From positions 1,612,001 through 1,676,000 of the forward strand of contig OW204012.1 in NCBI GenBank assembly GCA_934047225.1: DNA of 64,000 bases. The letters are read 5' to 3'. Position 1 is the first letter of the stretch. Every line of letters starts with the position of its first letter. The notes under the pieces are model-generated. The model did not search any database. It was given only the letters and a program-made list of their open reading frames with translations, and was not told the DNA's origin. The DNA is from Ypsolopha sequella (lineage: Eukaryota; Arthropoda; Insecta; Lepidoptera; Ypsolophidae). The translations under genes and the position numbers were made by a program. Below, in pieces: positions 12,211 through 21,954 of the stretch.

Positions 12211-13230
12211 TTGCTAAACCACCGTCCAGGGCGGCCATTGCTAAACCACCGTCCAGGGCGGCTATTGCTAAACCGCTGTTCAGGGCGGCCATTGCTAAAC
12301 CACCGTCCAGGGCGGCCATTGCTAAACCACCGTCCAGGGCGGCTATTGCTAAACCGCTGTCCAGGGCGGCCATTGCTAAACCACCATCCAGGGCGGCTAT
12401 TGGTAAACCGCTGTCCAGGGCGGCCATTGCTAAACCACCGTCCATGGCGGCTATTGCTAAACCAACGTCCAGGGCGGCTATTGCTAAACCGCTGTCCAGG
12501 GTGGCCATTGCTAAACCACCATCCAGGGCGGCTATTGCTAAACCGCTGTCCAGGGCGGCCATTGCTAAACCACCGTCCATGGCGGCTATTGCTAAACCAA
12601 CGTCCAGGGCGGCTATTGTTAAACCGCTGTCCAGGGCGGCCATTGCTAAACCACCATCCAGGGCGGCTATTGCTAAACCGCTGTCCAGGGCGGCCATTGC
12701 TAAACCACCGTCCATGGCGGCTATTGCTAAACCAACGTCCAGGGCGGCTATTGCTAAACCGCTGTCCAGGGCGGCCATTGCTAAACCACCGTCCAGGGCG
12801 GCTATTGCTAAACCGCTGTCCAGGGCGGCCATTGCTAAACCACTGTCCATGGCGGCTATTGCTAAACCAACGTCCAGGGCGGCTATTGCTAAACCGCTGT
12901 CCAGGGCGGCCATTGCTAAACCACCGTCCATGGCGGCTATTGCTAAACCAACGTCCAGGGCGGCTATTGCTAAACCGCTGTCCAGGGCGGCCATTGCTAA
13001 ACCACCGTCCAGGGCGGCTATTGCTAAACCGCTGTCCAGGGCGGCCATTGCTAAACCACCATCCAGGGCGGCTATTGCTAAACCGCTGTCCAGGGCGGCC
13101 ATTGCTAAACCACTGTCCATGGCGGCTATTGCTAAACCAACGTCCAGGGCGGCTATTGCTAAACCGCTGTCCAGGGTGGCCATTGCTAAACCACCGTCCA
13201 GGGCGGCTATTGCTAAACCACCGTCCAGGG
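12211..13230. repeat. Minisatellite, 27-bp unit, about 38 copies (left part)
   Basis: Unit of the form GCTAAACCnnnGTCCAGGG plus CGGCnATT. Because 27 is a multiple of three, frames on both strands stay open for over 350 codons. Variant order repeats every five units (135 bp) through much of the array. It continues on the other side of the Gypsy element at 18196. Confidence 0.98.
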
Positions 13231-14232
13231 TGTGACGGTTTATTGCTTTAATTGCTAAGTACAAATTTCTCGTCGTGATTACTGCCATGACCTTGTCATG
13301 TCATCCAACTATGTTTTTGCCTAAAAGTGTTTTATCGTTGGTATGTATTACATATTGAATTTTATTTCATTGCTCACAATTGTTTACTGTCATTGTAGCT
13401 AAATTTCATGTAGAAATGGTGACGTTATCGTTATTAGTTCATATCATGTTCATAGTCTGTGCCTAAATTTAAATCTATTATCTAGCTCGTCCATTATTAC
13501 TATTGTTTTCTTAATCTATGATCATAATAACATTCATGTAAATCATTAAATAAATCTATGGGCTAGCTTACAGATTATTATTTCATTAGTCGAGTAGAAT
13601 TTCATTTCATTATAATATTTCATATGCATCTATACAGCATTAATTCACTGTCTCATTTTTTTATCACTAGCAATGTCCTTCTGCTCAAACCTTGACTGCC
13701 ACATCATTGATGCATTTTATTGTAATTAGCACCTTGCCGCATTACCTCTACGAATTGCTATTCTTGCTAGCAAAAGATGTTGCAGTCAAGGGAAACAACT
13801 GGATACTTTAGTAACGGTCCAATCTTCAACCGGATTCCAGGTTTCACGAACCGGAACAAAATACCTACTGACCGGAATCTACGAATTCTACGGCTGAGTT
13901 CATCCAGTGACTACTGCAACTAGTGCCTGCCTGGAGACCTACTGAGCAACTTGATTTCACGAACCGGAACAGTCGTGCCAACCCTACTGCACGACTTGGT
14001 CAACTACATCTACGAGAGAAGTGCGGTATAGTGCCAGTGCGGGTAAAACCAGAAAGACTTAAGACTGAAACCACCCTCACCCTGAGAAACTATTTTTTTT
14101 ACCGTCTCACATCTTGTTTTTTTTTTTAAATTACATATTAACTTAACCTAATTTACATATTCTTTTTTTTTAATAAATTCATATTTAATTGTTTGCGTGT
14201 GTATTAATACTTTCTCACCTACACACGTGACA
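13231..14232 (+). repeat. 5' LTR of Gypsy element (1002 bp)
   Basis: Starts TGTGACGG and ends CACACGTGACA next to the primer binding site. Its last 390 bases (13843-14232) match 17807-18195 of the 3' LTR at about 97%. The first 612 bases show no similarity to the 3' LTR beyond the TGTGACG end. Confidence 0.82.
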
Positions 14233-14234
14233 AA

Positions 14235-14252
14235 TGGCGCCCAACGTGGGGC
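14235..14252 (+). promoter_or_regulatory. Primer binding site, tRNA-Lys type
   Basis: TGGCGCCCAACGTGGGGC lies two bases after the 5' LTR. It is complementary to the 3' end of an insect tRNA-Lys (CUU) as I remember it, ending in the CCA complement TGG. It primes minus-strand synthesis. Confidence 0.88.
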
Positions 14253-14255
14253 GTG

Positions 14256-14324
14256 TGGAATCACATGAGCTTTAATTACTCTAAGGAATGTAACCTTAGA
14301 GTAATTAAAGCTCATGTGATTCCA
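14256..14324. repeat. Perfect 31-bp palindrome with 7-base loop at the gag deletion
   Basis: Arms 14256-14286 and 14294-14324 are exact reverse complements around the loop AATGTAA. The right arm is coding sequence of the protease tail (RVIKAHVIP), so the left arm is probably an inverted copy made when gag was lost. It abuts the primer binding site. Confidence 0.95.
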
Positions 14325-15515
14325 GAGATTAACACATCTCTTATTCTGGGTGTTGACTTCTGGAATGAATTCAATATTTGTCCGAAATATTTGAATTGTG
14401 TAAGTTATTTGTCTTCTTGGGACTCTCAATTATCCGAAATTGCTGACAAATCTTCTAAATTTATTCAAAACTATGATAATTTAGAAGAATCTCAAAAACT
14501 TATCGCTGACAGCGTGATAAGCCAGTTCGAAGAAATCTCTTTTGATCAAAAAGGTCTAGGCAGAACTGACTTGATTACACATCGTATCGATACCGGTGAC
14601 GCTCATCCGATTCGACAGCGTTATTACCGCATGTCTCCGGAAAAACAGCGGATTTTAACTGAACAAGTTGATGAAATGCTGGGTCTTGATGTTATTGAGC
14701 CATGTGAAAGTGCTTGGTCGTCACCAGTTCTTATTGTATACAAGAGCAACGGTCAACCCAGATTCTGTCTTGATAGCAGAAAACTCAACTCTGTGACGAA
14801 AAAGGATGCTTACAACCTACCCTATATGTCAGAAATCCTAGATAACCTTAGGGATGCTAAATATGTATCAAGTGTAGACCTCTCTAAAGCATTCTGGCAA
14901 ATTCCTATTGCTGAGGAGGATCGAGATAAGACCGCATTTTACATTCCAGGTCGTGGTTCACTCCGTTTCAAAACTACCCCGTTCGGATTGACAAATGCAC
15001 CTGCAACTCAACAACGTCTTGTTGACCAACTGTTTGGTAATTTCGACCTAAAGGCATTCGCGTACCTTGATGACATCGTTGTGATTAGTAGTTCCTTTGA
15101 AGAACACGTTTCTTTACTTCTGCGTGTCCTGGACAAGTTACGTCAAGCCAATTTGACTATAGGTCTTGACAAATGTCAGTTTTTCAGGAGTGAACTTCAC
15201 TATCTTGGTTATGTCGTTGATGGCAGAGGTCTTCGCACCGACCCTAAAAAGGTTGAAGCCATTTTAAACTACCCTACACCCACTTCCAAGAAGGAGCTGA
15301 AACGTTTTTTAGGCACGGCATCGTGGTACAGACGCTTTATTCCTAATTTCAGTACTTTGGCAGGTCCACTAAACATTCTCACTTCTACTAAAAAGAATGC
15401 CCCTCCATTTGCCTGGACTGTTGAGGCTGATAAAGCTTTTCTCGAATTAAAGTCACTTCTAGTCCAATCCCCTGTATTAGCTTGTCCAAACTATGACCAT
15501 CCAGGTACACACTGA
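14265..15515 (+). CDS. pol: Gypsy pol, first part: protease tail and reverse transcriptase
   Basis: The frame is open from 14253, with the first ATG at 14265. The early residues are the inverted copy and have no function of their own. INTSLILGVDFW is the end of a retroviral-type aspartic protease; the DTG active-site half is missing. Reverse transcriptase follows: HPIRQRYYRMSPEKQ, ESAWSSPVLIV, RFCLDSRKLN, VDLSKAFWQIP, FGLTNAPATQQ and catalytic FAYLDDIVV, then the thumb-connection LGTASWYRRFIPNFS. The frame stops at TGA (15513-15515) inside what should be the start of RNase H, because of a frameshift around 15495. The protein is therefore broken. Confidence 0.93.
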   Translation: MSFNYSKECNLRVIKAHVIPEINTSLILGVDFWNEFNICPKYLNCVSYLSSWDSQLSEIADKSSKFIQNYDNLEESQKLIADSVISQFEEISFDQKGLGRTDLITHRIDTGDAHPIRQRYYRMSPEKQRILTEQVDEMLGLDVIEPCESAWSSPVLIVYKSNGQPRFCLDSRKLNSVTKKDAYNLPYMSEILDNLRDAKYVSSVDLSKAFWQIPIAEEDRDKTAFYIPGRGSLRFKTTPFGLTNAPATQQRLVDQLFGNFDLKAFAYLDDIVVISSSFEEHVSLLLRVLDKLRQANLTIGLDKCQFFRSELHYLGYVVDGRGLRTDPKKVEAILNYPTPTSKKELKRFLGTASWYRRFIPNFSTLAGPLNILTSTKKNAPPFAWTVEADKAFLELKSLLVQSPVLACPNYDHPGTH

Positions 15516-17181
15516 CGCGAGTAATTACGGCGTCGGTGCCTTACTTTCCCAAACGATTGACGGAGTCGAACACCCCGTTGCTTTTATGAGCAAATCCTTG
15601 ACTGGAGCTGAAAGAAACTACAGCGTGACGGAGCGGGAAGCATTAGCTGTGCTAACTGCATTAGAGCACTGGAGATGTTATCTAGATAACGGTAAAACGT
15701 TCTCCGTCTACACCGATCACTCGGCTCTAAAGTGGTTTCTTTCACTGACAAACCCAACAGGTCGTCTCGCTAGGTGGGGTGTTCGCTTATCTTCGTTCAA
15801 TTTCAATATAATGCACCGCCGTGGAAAAGACAATATCGTACCTGATGCCCTATCAAGAGCTGTCCCAGTTGCTGTGGTTTCTTCCTCTTCCCCAACTTCT
15901 GTATCTTCTCATGCTCCAACATCTTCTCCCGCTTCATCACCCAAGACTTCTGATACTTGGTATCTCAACATCTACAGCGGCTGTGTAAACTCGCCAGCTA
16001 GCTTTCCAGATTACCGGGTTGAGGGTAACGTTCTCTATAAATACGTTAAAAATAAGAACGCTCTAACCACAGAGTTCAACTGGAAGGAGGTGATTCCTAA
16101 AGAATCACATCATAACATCATATCTAAAAATCACTCTGAAATCATTTCAGCACATTTCGGTGTTTTTAAAACACACAAACGCTTAGCACTTAAATTCTTC
16201 TGGCCCGGAATGTATGCTGACGTAGTAAAGTATGTAACCAGCTGTGAGACATGTCTAGCCTACAAACATGCCACACACGGTACGCTGGGTAAGATGGGTA
16301 GACCTAAGGATTGTTCTCGTCCCTTTCAGACCATATCAGTTGATCTAGTTGGCCCATTGCCCAACAGCAGAAAACAGCATTGCTATATTCTAGTAGTAGT
16401 GTGTTGTTTTTCTAAATACTGCCTATTGTTTCCCTTGCGTCGAGCAACAGCTGAAACTGTGTCTAAGATACTAGAAGACAATGTTTTTATGGTTCATGGC
16501 ATTCCCCAGACTGTTATAATGGACAATGGATGTCAATTCGTTAGTCGAGAACTGAATAATGTTCTTTCTAAGTATAAAATACCAAATGTTCATCTGAATC
16601 CCAAATATACTCCCCAAGTTAACACAGTAGAAAGATACAATAAAACTGTGATCACTGCTATCGCTACTTTTGTGCAGGATGACCACAGATCCTGGGATAT
16701 AAACTTACCTAAAATTCAATTTGCAATGAATAACTCTGTAAATGAAGTCACAGGCTATACTCCGTCCTTTCTAGTTCATGGACGTGAATTGGTGACGTGT
16801 GGATCACATTACCTAGAAAATGATGTTCCGAATGAGCTCACATTTCTACCACGTGATGCTTATGCGGAAAACTTAGGGCACCTAGCCAACGTTTTTAACA
16901 AAGTCCAAACTACCCTCTGGGACAGTCATCAGAAAACAGCTCAACGTTACAACCTAAGACGAAAGCATGTTGAATTTCAGGTCGGTGATATTGTTTGGAA
17001 AAGGTGTTTCTTTCAAAGTGATAAAGAAGCCTTCTTTACTAAAAAGCTCGCACCTAAGTTTGAAAAGTGCCGCGTGAAACGCAAATTGTCTCCGTTAGTT
17101 TATGTTTTAGAGACCATGACTGGCCGTGATTTAGGAGCCTGGCATATCAAAGACATAAAATTTCAAAATTATAAAGAATAG
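15493..17181 (+). CDS. pol: Gypsy pol, second part: RNase H and integrase
   Basis: Continues pol in another frame. The RNase H carboxylates are in VHTDASNYG, TEREALAV, YTDHSAL and VPDALSR. Integrase has the HHCC zinc finger (HHN near the start, CETC near 16245), then the catalytic triad in SVDLVGPL, IMDNGCQF and NTVERYN. The last Asp and Glu are 35 residues apart, the usual D-D-35-E. The C-terminal part (WKRCFF, LAPKFEKC) is a basic GPY/F-like tail. It ends at TAG, 327 bases before the 3' LTR, with no env-like frame. RNase H and integrase look intact. Confidence 0.93.
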   Translation: MTIQVHTDASNYGVGALLSQTIDGVEHPVAFMSKSLTGAERNYSVTEREALAVLTALEHWRCYLDNGKTFSVYTDHSALKWFLSLTNPTGRLARWGVRLSSFNFNIMHRRGKDNIVPDALSRAVPVAVVSSSSPTSVSSHAPTSSPASSPKTSDTWYLNIYSGCVNSPASFPDYRVEGNVLYKYVKNKNALTTEFNWKEVIPKESHHNIISKNHSEIISAHFGVFKTHKRLALKFFWPGMYADVVKYVTSCETCLAYKHATHGTLGKMGRPKDCSRPFQTISVDLVGPLPNSRKQHCYILVVVCCFSKYCLLFPLRRATAETVSKILEDNVFMVHGIPQTVIMDNGCQFVSRELNNVLSKYKIPNVHLNPKYTPQVNTVERYNKTVITAIATFVQDDHRSWDINLPKIQFAMNNSVNEVTGYTPSFLVHGRELVTCGSHYLENDVPNELTFLPRDAYAENLGHLANVFNKVQTTLWDSHQKTAQRYNLRRKHVEFQVGDIVWKRCFFQSDKEAFFTKKLAPKFEKCRVKRKLSPLVYVLETMTGRDLGAWHIKDIKFQNYKE

Positions 17182-17507
17182 CGTACTTTTACCCTTTATC
17201 ACTGACTGAAACTATTTTTGTCTCGAGGCCGTACCTGTTTAAAGGTCGATAGACATTAATCAATTTTCATCTTTGTTTGAGTTACAGCGAGTGATCGAAG
17301 GATAACTTATTTCGATAACTCAATAATAAAAGATGCAAACTTAATGTTAACTTTATATTTATGTTTGCTTGCAATGATTATGACGTATGAAAGGTTTTTA
17401 AGTGAGGAAGTATGTTGAGGAAGAAGGAATGTGTGCTGTTACTCAAGCAGGTTATTAAGTCAGACGTATTTTACGTAGGTAAAATCCTAACCTATGAGAG
17501 GGGGTAC
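17182..17507 (+). other. Gypsy 3' non-coding stretch and polypurine tract
   Basis: Between the integrase stop and the 3' LTR. The run GAGAGGGGG at 17496-17504 is the polypurine tract, the usual plus-strand primer, three bases before the LTR. No open frame of note. Confidence 0.8.
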
Positions 17508-18195
17508 TGTGACGTTGTCTACATAATAAACATTATTGTAAAAAAATATACATTAAAATAAAAACAAAATTAACTAAAGCAAATACTAAACGCTGCTTCG
17601 TAAATGATCGGACAAACTCGTGCAAACTCGTATTTCAAATTCAAATCTGGAGAACGTTTCGGAGCCGCGAGAGGAGAACGCTTTCGTCCATTGACCTTTA
17701 CGGAACGGTCGAATACTTTGTGGCTGATTTATCAAATTCTTTTTTATTTGTCTTTTGCTACGTATATTTGTAAATACTGTTATAGTGTCTTATCCCAACT
17801 TTGGGCTTCACGAACCGGAACAAAATACTACTTACCGGAATCTACGAATTCTACGGCTGGGTTCATCTAGTGACCACTGCAACTAGTGCCTGCCTGGAGA
17901 CCTACTGAGCAACTTTGGGTTTCACGAACCGGAACAGTCGTGCCAACCCTACTGCACGACTTGGTCAACTACATCTACGAGGGAAGTGCGGTATAGTGCC
18001 AGTGCGGGTAAAACCAGAAAGACTTAAGACTGAAACCACCCTCACCCTGAGAAACTATTTTTTTACCGTCTCACATCTTGTTTTTTTTTTTAAATTACAT
18101 ATTAACTTAACCTAATTTACATATTCTTTTTTTTAATAAATTCATATTTAATTGTTTGCGTGTGTATTAATACTTTCTCACCTACACACGTGACA
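17508..18195 (+). repeat. 3' LTR of Gypsy element (688 bp)
   Basis: Starts TGTGACGTTG directly after a purine-rich tract and ends CACACGTGACA, followed by the 27-bp array. It is 314 bases shorter than the 5' LTR because its U3 part (about 17508-17806) is a different sequence. Confidence 0.88.
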
Positions 18196-18420
18196 AGGGC
18201 GGCCCTAAACCACCGTCCAGGGCGGCTATTGCTAAACCGCTATCCAGGGCGGCCATTGCTAAACCACCGTCCAGGGTGGCTATTGCTAAACCGCTGTCCA
18301 GGGTGGCCATTGCTAAACCACCGTCCAGGGCGGCTATTGCTAAACCACCGTCCAGGGCGGCCATTGCTAAACCACCGTCCAGGGCGGCTATTGCTAAACC
18401 GACACCCAAGGCGGCTATTC
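18196..18420. repeat. Minisatellite, 27-bp unit, about 8 copies (right part)
   Basis: Same unit as 12211-13230, resumed directly after the 3' LTR. The first unit lacks ATTG, and the last units decay (ACACCCAAGG) into unique sequence. Confidence 0.97.
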
Positions 18421-19480
18421 TAGCACGTGCAAAAAAATTGCGAATGCAGGTTTCGGGTGATATGAAAAGGTTATTTTCTATGAATGCGGATCGATTTTTT
18501 TGATTGAAAACCTGTGGTACGTATTCCTTACATTTTGTAATCACTATCTGACTAATTATATTTAAATTTACATAGCATGGTATTTATTGTAATTTGTTAT
18601 AAATTGTTGACATTTAGATTTAATTTATTTATTTTCTAAGAAAATATTGTGCTAATTACTATCATTAATGATGTATTTTCAAAATAATAATATACATTTA
18701 ATTCTAAGGTAAACATTTTAAATTAAACTAAATAAAAAATTCTATCAAGGTCGCTGCCGTCGTGCGGGAGAGTACCTAGCAGGCTGGCAGCGTTACCTCG
18801 TTGTATGGCCAGACTGATTCTCTGGCCGAGGTAAGTCCCAGCCCGAGGGTCCCCGGAGGCATCGACCAGGCGTTTTGATAGATCTTTATATAAAGAATGT
18901 GCACTCGGTCCCCACGGTCCGAGTGTCTCAATTTAATGATGTATTGATTTATTAATTTATATTAAATATGTTGATAAATATGATTTGTTTTTAACTACTT
19001 AATGTAGTCAAATTTTTGGACGTACCTTTTATGAATAAAAATGTCTTTATGTCTTTATCACGCTCTAGACAAAAGTCGTTTACTGATATTTCGAGTGAAA
19101 AATTGCCAGAATAGCCATCCAAATCGAGGCACAGATCCACCTCACTGATTAAATATATATATATATATATATATATATTCATGCTCCCTTCCGCATAATG
19201 TCGTCCAATGTGGTGAAGGGTGCGAAGCTTTTAGAATCCATTTATCGCTCCCCCCCCCCCCCCCCCCGCTGATATTTGTTAGTGTTGCGCAATAAATATG
19301 TACACACATAGAGGGTGTACATAACTATACTGATCACACTAAATAAATTAACTTCTTAGATTTTTAGGACTCCGTACCCAAAGGGCAAAACGGAGCCCTA
19401 CTATTGGTCTCACTTAAAACCAAATAAATATTGAATTAGAAATTCGATTAAATAATTTTTCATGAAAAATAAGCCGAAAA
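18421..19480. other. AT-rich DNA with one GC-rich dispersed repeat
   Basis: 18740-18930 is a GC-rich insert (GAGGTAAGTCCCAGCCCGAG) of unknown family, probably a retroelement 3' end. A TA microsatellite lies at 19152-19179 and a C run near 19249-19267. Confidence 0.45.
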
Positions 19481-20120
19481 TTACGATTACCAACGAGGGT
19501 GTAGTTTGAGGCCCGAGGCGAAGCCAAGGCCTCAATACACACTAGTTGGGAATCGCACTTTCTCCCGAGTGATACATAGTGCTTTATACTACACCTACGA
19601 GGAAAATAAAAGACAAATTATGTTTAAAAACACTTGGCCGTATCCCACACCTACTTTCCATACCCGTGTCAGGTAAAGTTACTCTCAGCTTTCATTAGAC
19701 AGAAGCTAGCTAGTACTTTTACAAATTTAAAATTCAGATAAAACAAAAAAACGATTCACGCATAATTTTAACGTTTTCATTTCTTTTGATAACATCAGTA
19801 GGTAACAATTGACAAACTAGATCCTGGTTATAAACTTCTTGGTAGGTAACCTAATTTAATCATATTATGCCAAAAGACAAAAAGTTTTTATGTCTGAGTA
19901 CGCAAAATGATACTAGCCACTTGCTCATGCTATATTAAAAAAAAAAACAGCACGTCAACAATAGATTTGCATATACTGCCCGCTCATTCTCGTTAACAAT
20001 GGATTTTCAAAGACTTTTTCCGCCCGCATATTTGTATGACAGTAATGACGTATTTTCTGCAGCGTTTTCAAAAAAGTAAGAAGGTACTTTCCGAGTAGCT
20101 GTAGTACAAAGAAGTTTTTC
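19480..20120. mobile_element. Dispersed element, copy 1 of a direct pair
   Basis: Matches 48800-49440 over its length: ATTACCAACGAGGGTGTAGT at the start, GTGCTTTATACTACACCTAC inside, AGAAGGTACTTTCCGAG at the end. This copy has extra bases (GAGGCCCGAGGCGAAGCC) near its left side. Non-coding, probably a non-autonomous DNA element. Confidence 0.75.
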
Positions 20121-20514
20121 TTTTCCTTGCATGTGAGGTGCTAATAGGTACTTATTTATTTTTATAATGTTTTCTCTTTAAAAATAAACAAATGGGGGGT
20201 CGTCAAACTTGCCAGTTTGAGAACATTTTTGTTACGGGGTTTATCTCAAAAACTCAAGTACCTAGTTGGAAATTTGTAATTGTAGTTTTAGGGTGACGTA
20301 CCCGAATACTCGACCATCTTAATTTGATGGTTTTATTTGGTGATTTTGTGATTTTTGTTCAAACTATTTAAGGGAGCCCACAATGCTAAGCATTAGTTTT
20401 GAATTGGATTCAGTTCCGCCCATGTAGATGATAAAAATTTGAAAAAAAAATGGCGTGTTTTATGAGTCAAGGTAATTATTAATTACACTATATAAATAAA
20501 CATACTTTCAATCT

Positions 20515-21240
20515 TCTATTAAGTAACTTTTAAAAAAGCATGAATTTCACGAAAAAAGCGATTCAGTTTCCATGTTTCCAAACCGATTAAAACGAAACCA
20601 ACACGCGCAGATACTTACTAGAAAAAAACATCTTTATTACACAAAGAAATAATGGTTAATGTCCTAATGGAGCCAAGATTTCAAAATAATCTGATGAGAG
20701 CAGGATAGAGAGTTAAAAAACAAAAGCGTTAGAGCAGGACTGAATTTTAGCATTGTGCAGCCCCTTAAGGCGATTACCGTCGCCAAATTAGCAGCTCGAT
20801 GTTTGTCTGTATGAATATCGACGGAAACGACATTGAAATAACGTTCAAATGTGCATAATGCGTGGTGGCTGTTACGACGCTCGCTGCGTCCTTGAAAGGG
20901 CAAAATAGGAGAAAATAATACTTTTCACATGGGCGTCATTGTTCGATTGAATAATTCTATGTTATATTTATAGCTATCAAGTTAATCTATTTATCAAAGC
21001 ATAAATGAATTAAATCACCTAAGCCGCTTAGGAGCAGTAGGAAATTCAAGCCAAAAAACACCATTCAGTTGAAACAATTTTTCATATAGAAGTTTTGGTG
21101 GTACGAAAAAGAAAAATGTTGCATATGTTGTCCTAGAGTTGATAATCCATAATACATTTTTTCAATATTTTTGGTTTGGCCATAAAAGAGGAGTAGGCTT
21201 TAAGAAAGTACCCATTTGGCGGTATTAAGGGCCTTAAGTC
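20515..21240. repeat. Dispersed repeat cluster (related to 7945-9000)
   Basis: See 7945-9000; the pieces are shared in mixed orientation, as expected for a fold-back type element. Non-coding. Confidence 0.7.
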
Positions 21241-21404
21241 TAACTTATTTGAATGTTCCGGGACCCTCAGGTCCTTATTCGCACTTAGCCGCACATAAAC
21301 CTCACTTACCTATAGAAGCTGACCAGTAGGTAAGCGTTATCACTAACTATGTATTTAACAAAATTTATACTTGCGATTGTCGGCACTTGGTATCATCTAT
21401 TGGT

Positions 21405-21687
21405 GCAAGCGCTACCTACTTATCGAGTTACTTACACACAAAACGTACTTACAGTGATGGGTGCAAGCGCTACCTACTTATCGAGTTACTTACACACAAA
21501 ACGTACTTACAGTGATGGGTGCAAGCGCTACCTACTTATCGAGTTACTTACACACAAAACGTACTTACAGTGATGGGTGCAAGCGCTACCTACTTATCGA
21601 GTTACTTACACACAAAACGTACTTACAGTGATGGGTGCAAGCGCTACCTACTTATCGAGTTACTTACACACAAAACGTACTTACAGA
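21405..21687. repeat. Tandem repeat, 58-bp unit, about 4.9 copies
   Basis: Units start at 21405, 21463, 21521, 21579 and 21637 with GCAAGCGCTACCTACTTATC and are essentially identical, which points to recent amplification. Open frames inside are not gene-like. Confidence 0.97.
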
Positions 21688-21954
21688 TAGTCAGACAGAC
21701 GTTGCAATTAAAGGTAGGAAATAATGCGATGCAAATTTTTATTTACCAGATAAAGAAGCCCTCCACAATGCACTTATATTTCACAATTTCTTACGCACAA
21801 ACCCCGCTACATAACTTTGTATCCATAATCCATCCGCCCCTGTCAAAAACAAGGACATTTACCTCGAATATTGTAATAAAAGCGGATGTAAACAAACATC
21901 TGTCCGCGATTGGATTAAGATATCATTCCGCGGCAGTGCCCACGACTGGCTCCG

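Larger units (their letters stand above)
13231..18195 (+). mobile_element. Ty3/Gypsy LTR retrotransposon without gag, inserted in a minisatellite
   Basis: LTR ends TGTGACG and CGTGACA bound the element, with AGGG on both sides (13227-13230 and 18196-18199). Order: 5' LTR, tRNA-Lys-type primer binding site, 31-bp palindrome, protease tail, reverse transcriptase, RNase H, integrase, polypurine tract, 3' LTR. This order and the motifs place it in Ty3/Gypsy; I cannot name the clade. Gag, most of protease and any env are absent. AGGG occurs in each 27-bp unit of the flanking array, so the duplication is consistent with insertion but is not independent proof. Confidence 0.93.

Noticed and set aside
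11998..13288. Three long overlapping frames of 359-417 codons on both strands
   Set aside because: All are produced by the 27-bp tandem repeat, whose length is a multiple of three. There is no independent coding evidence.
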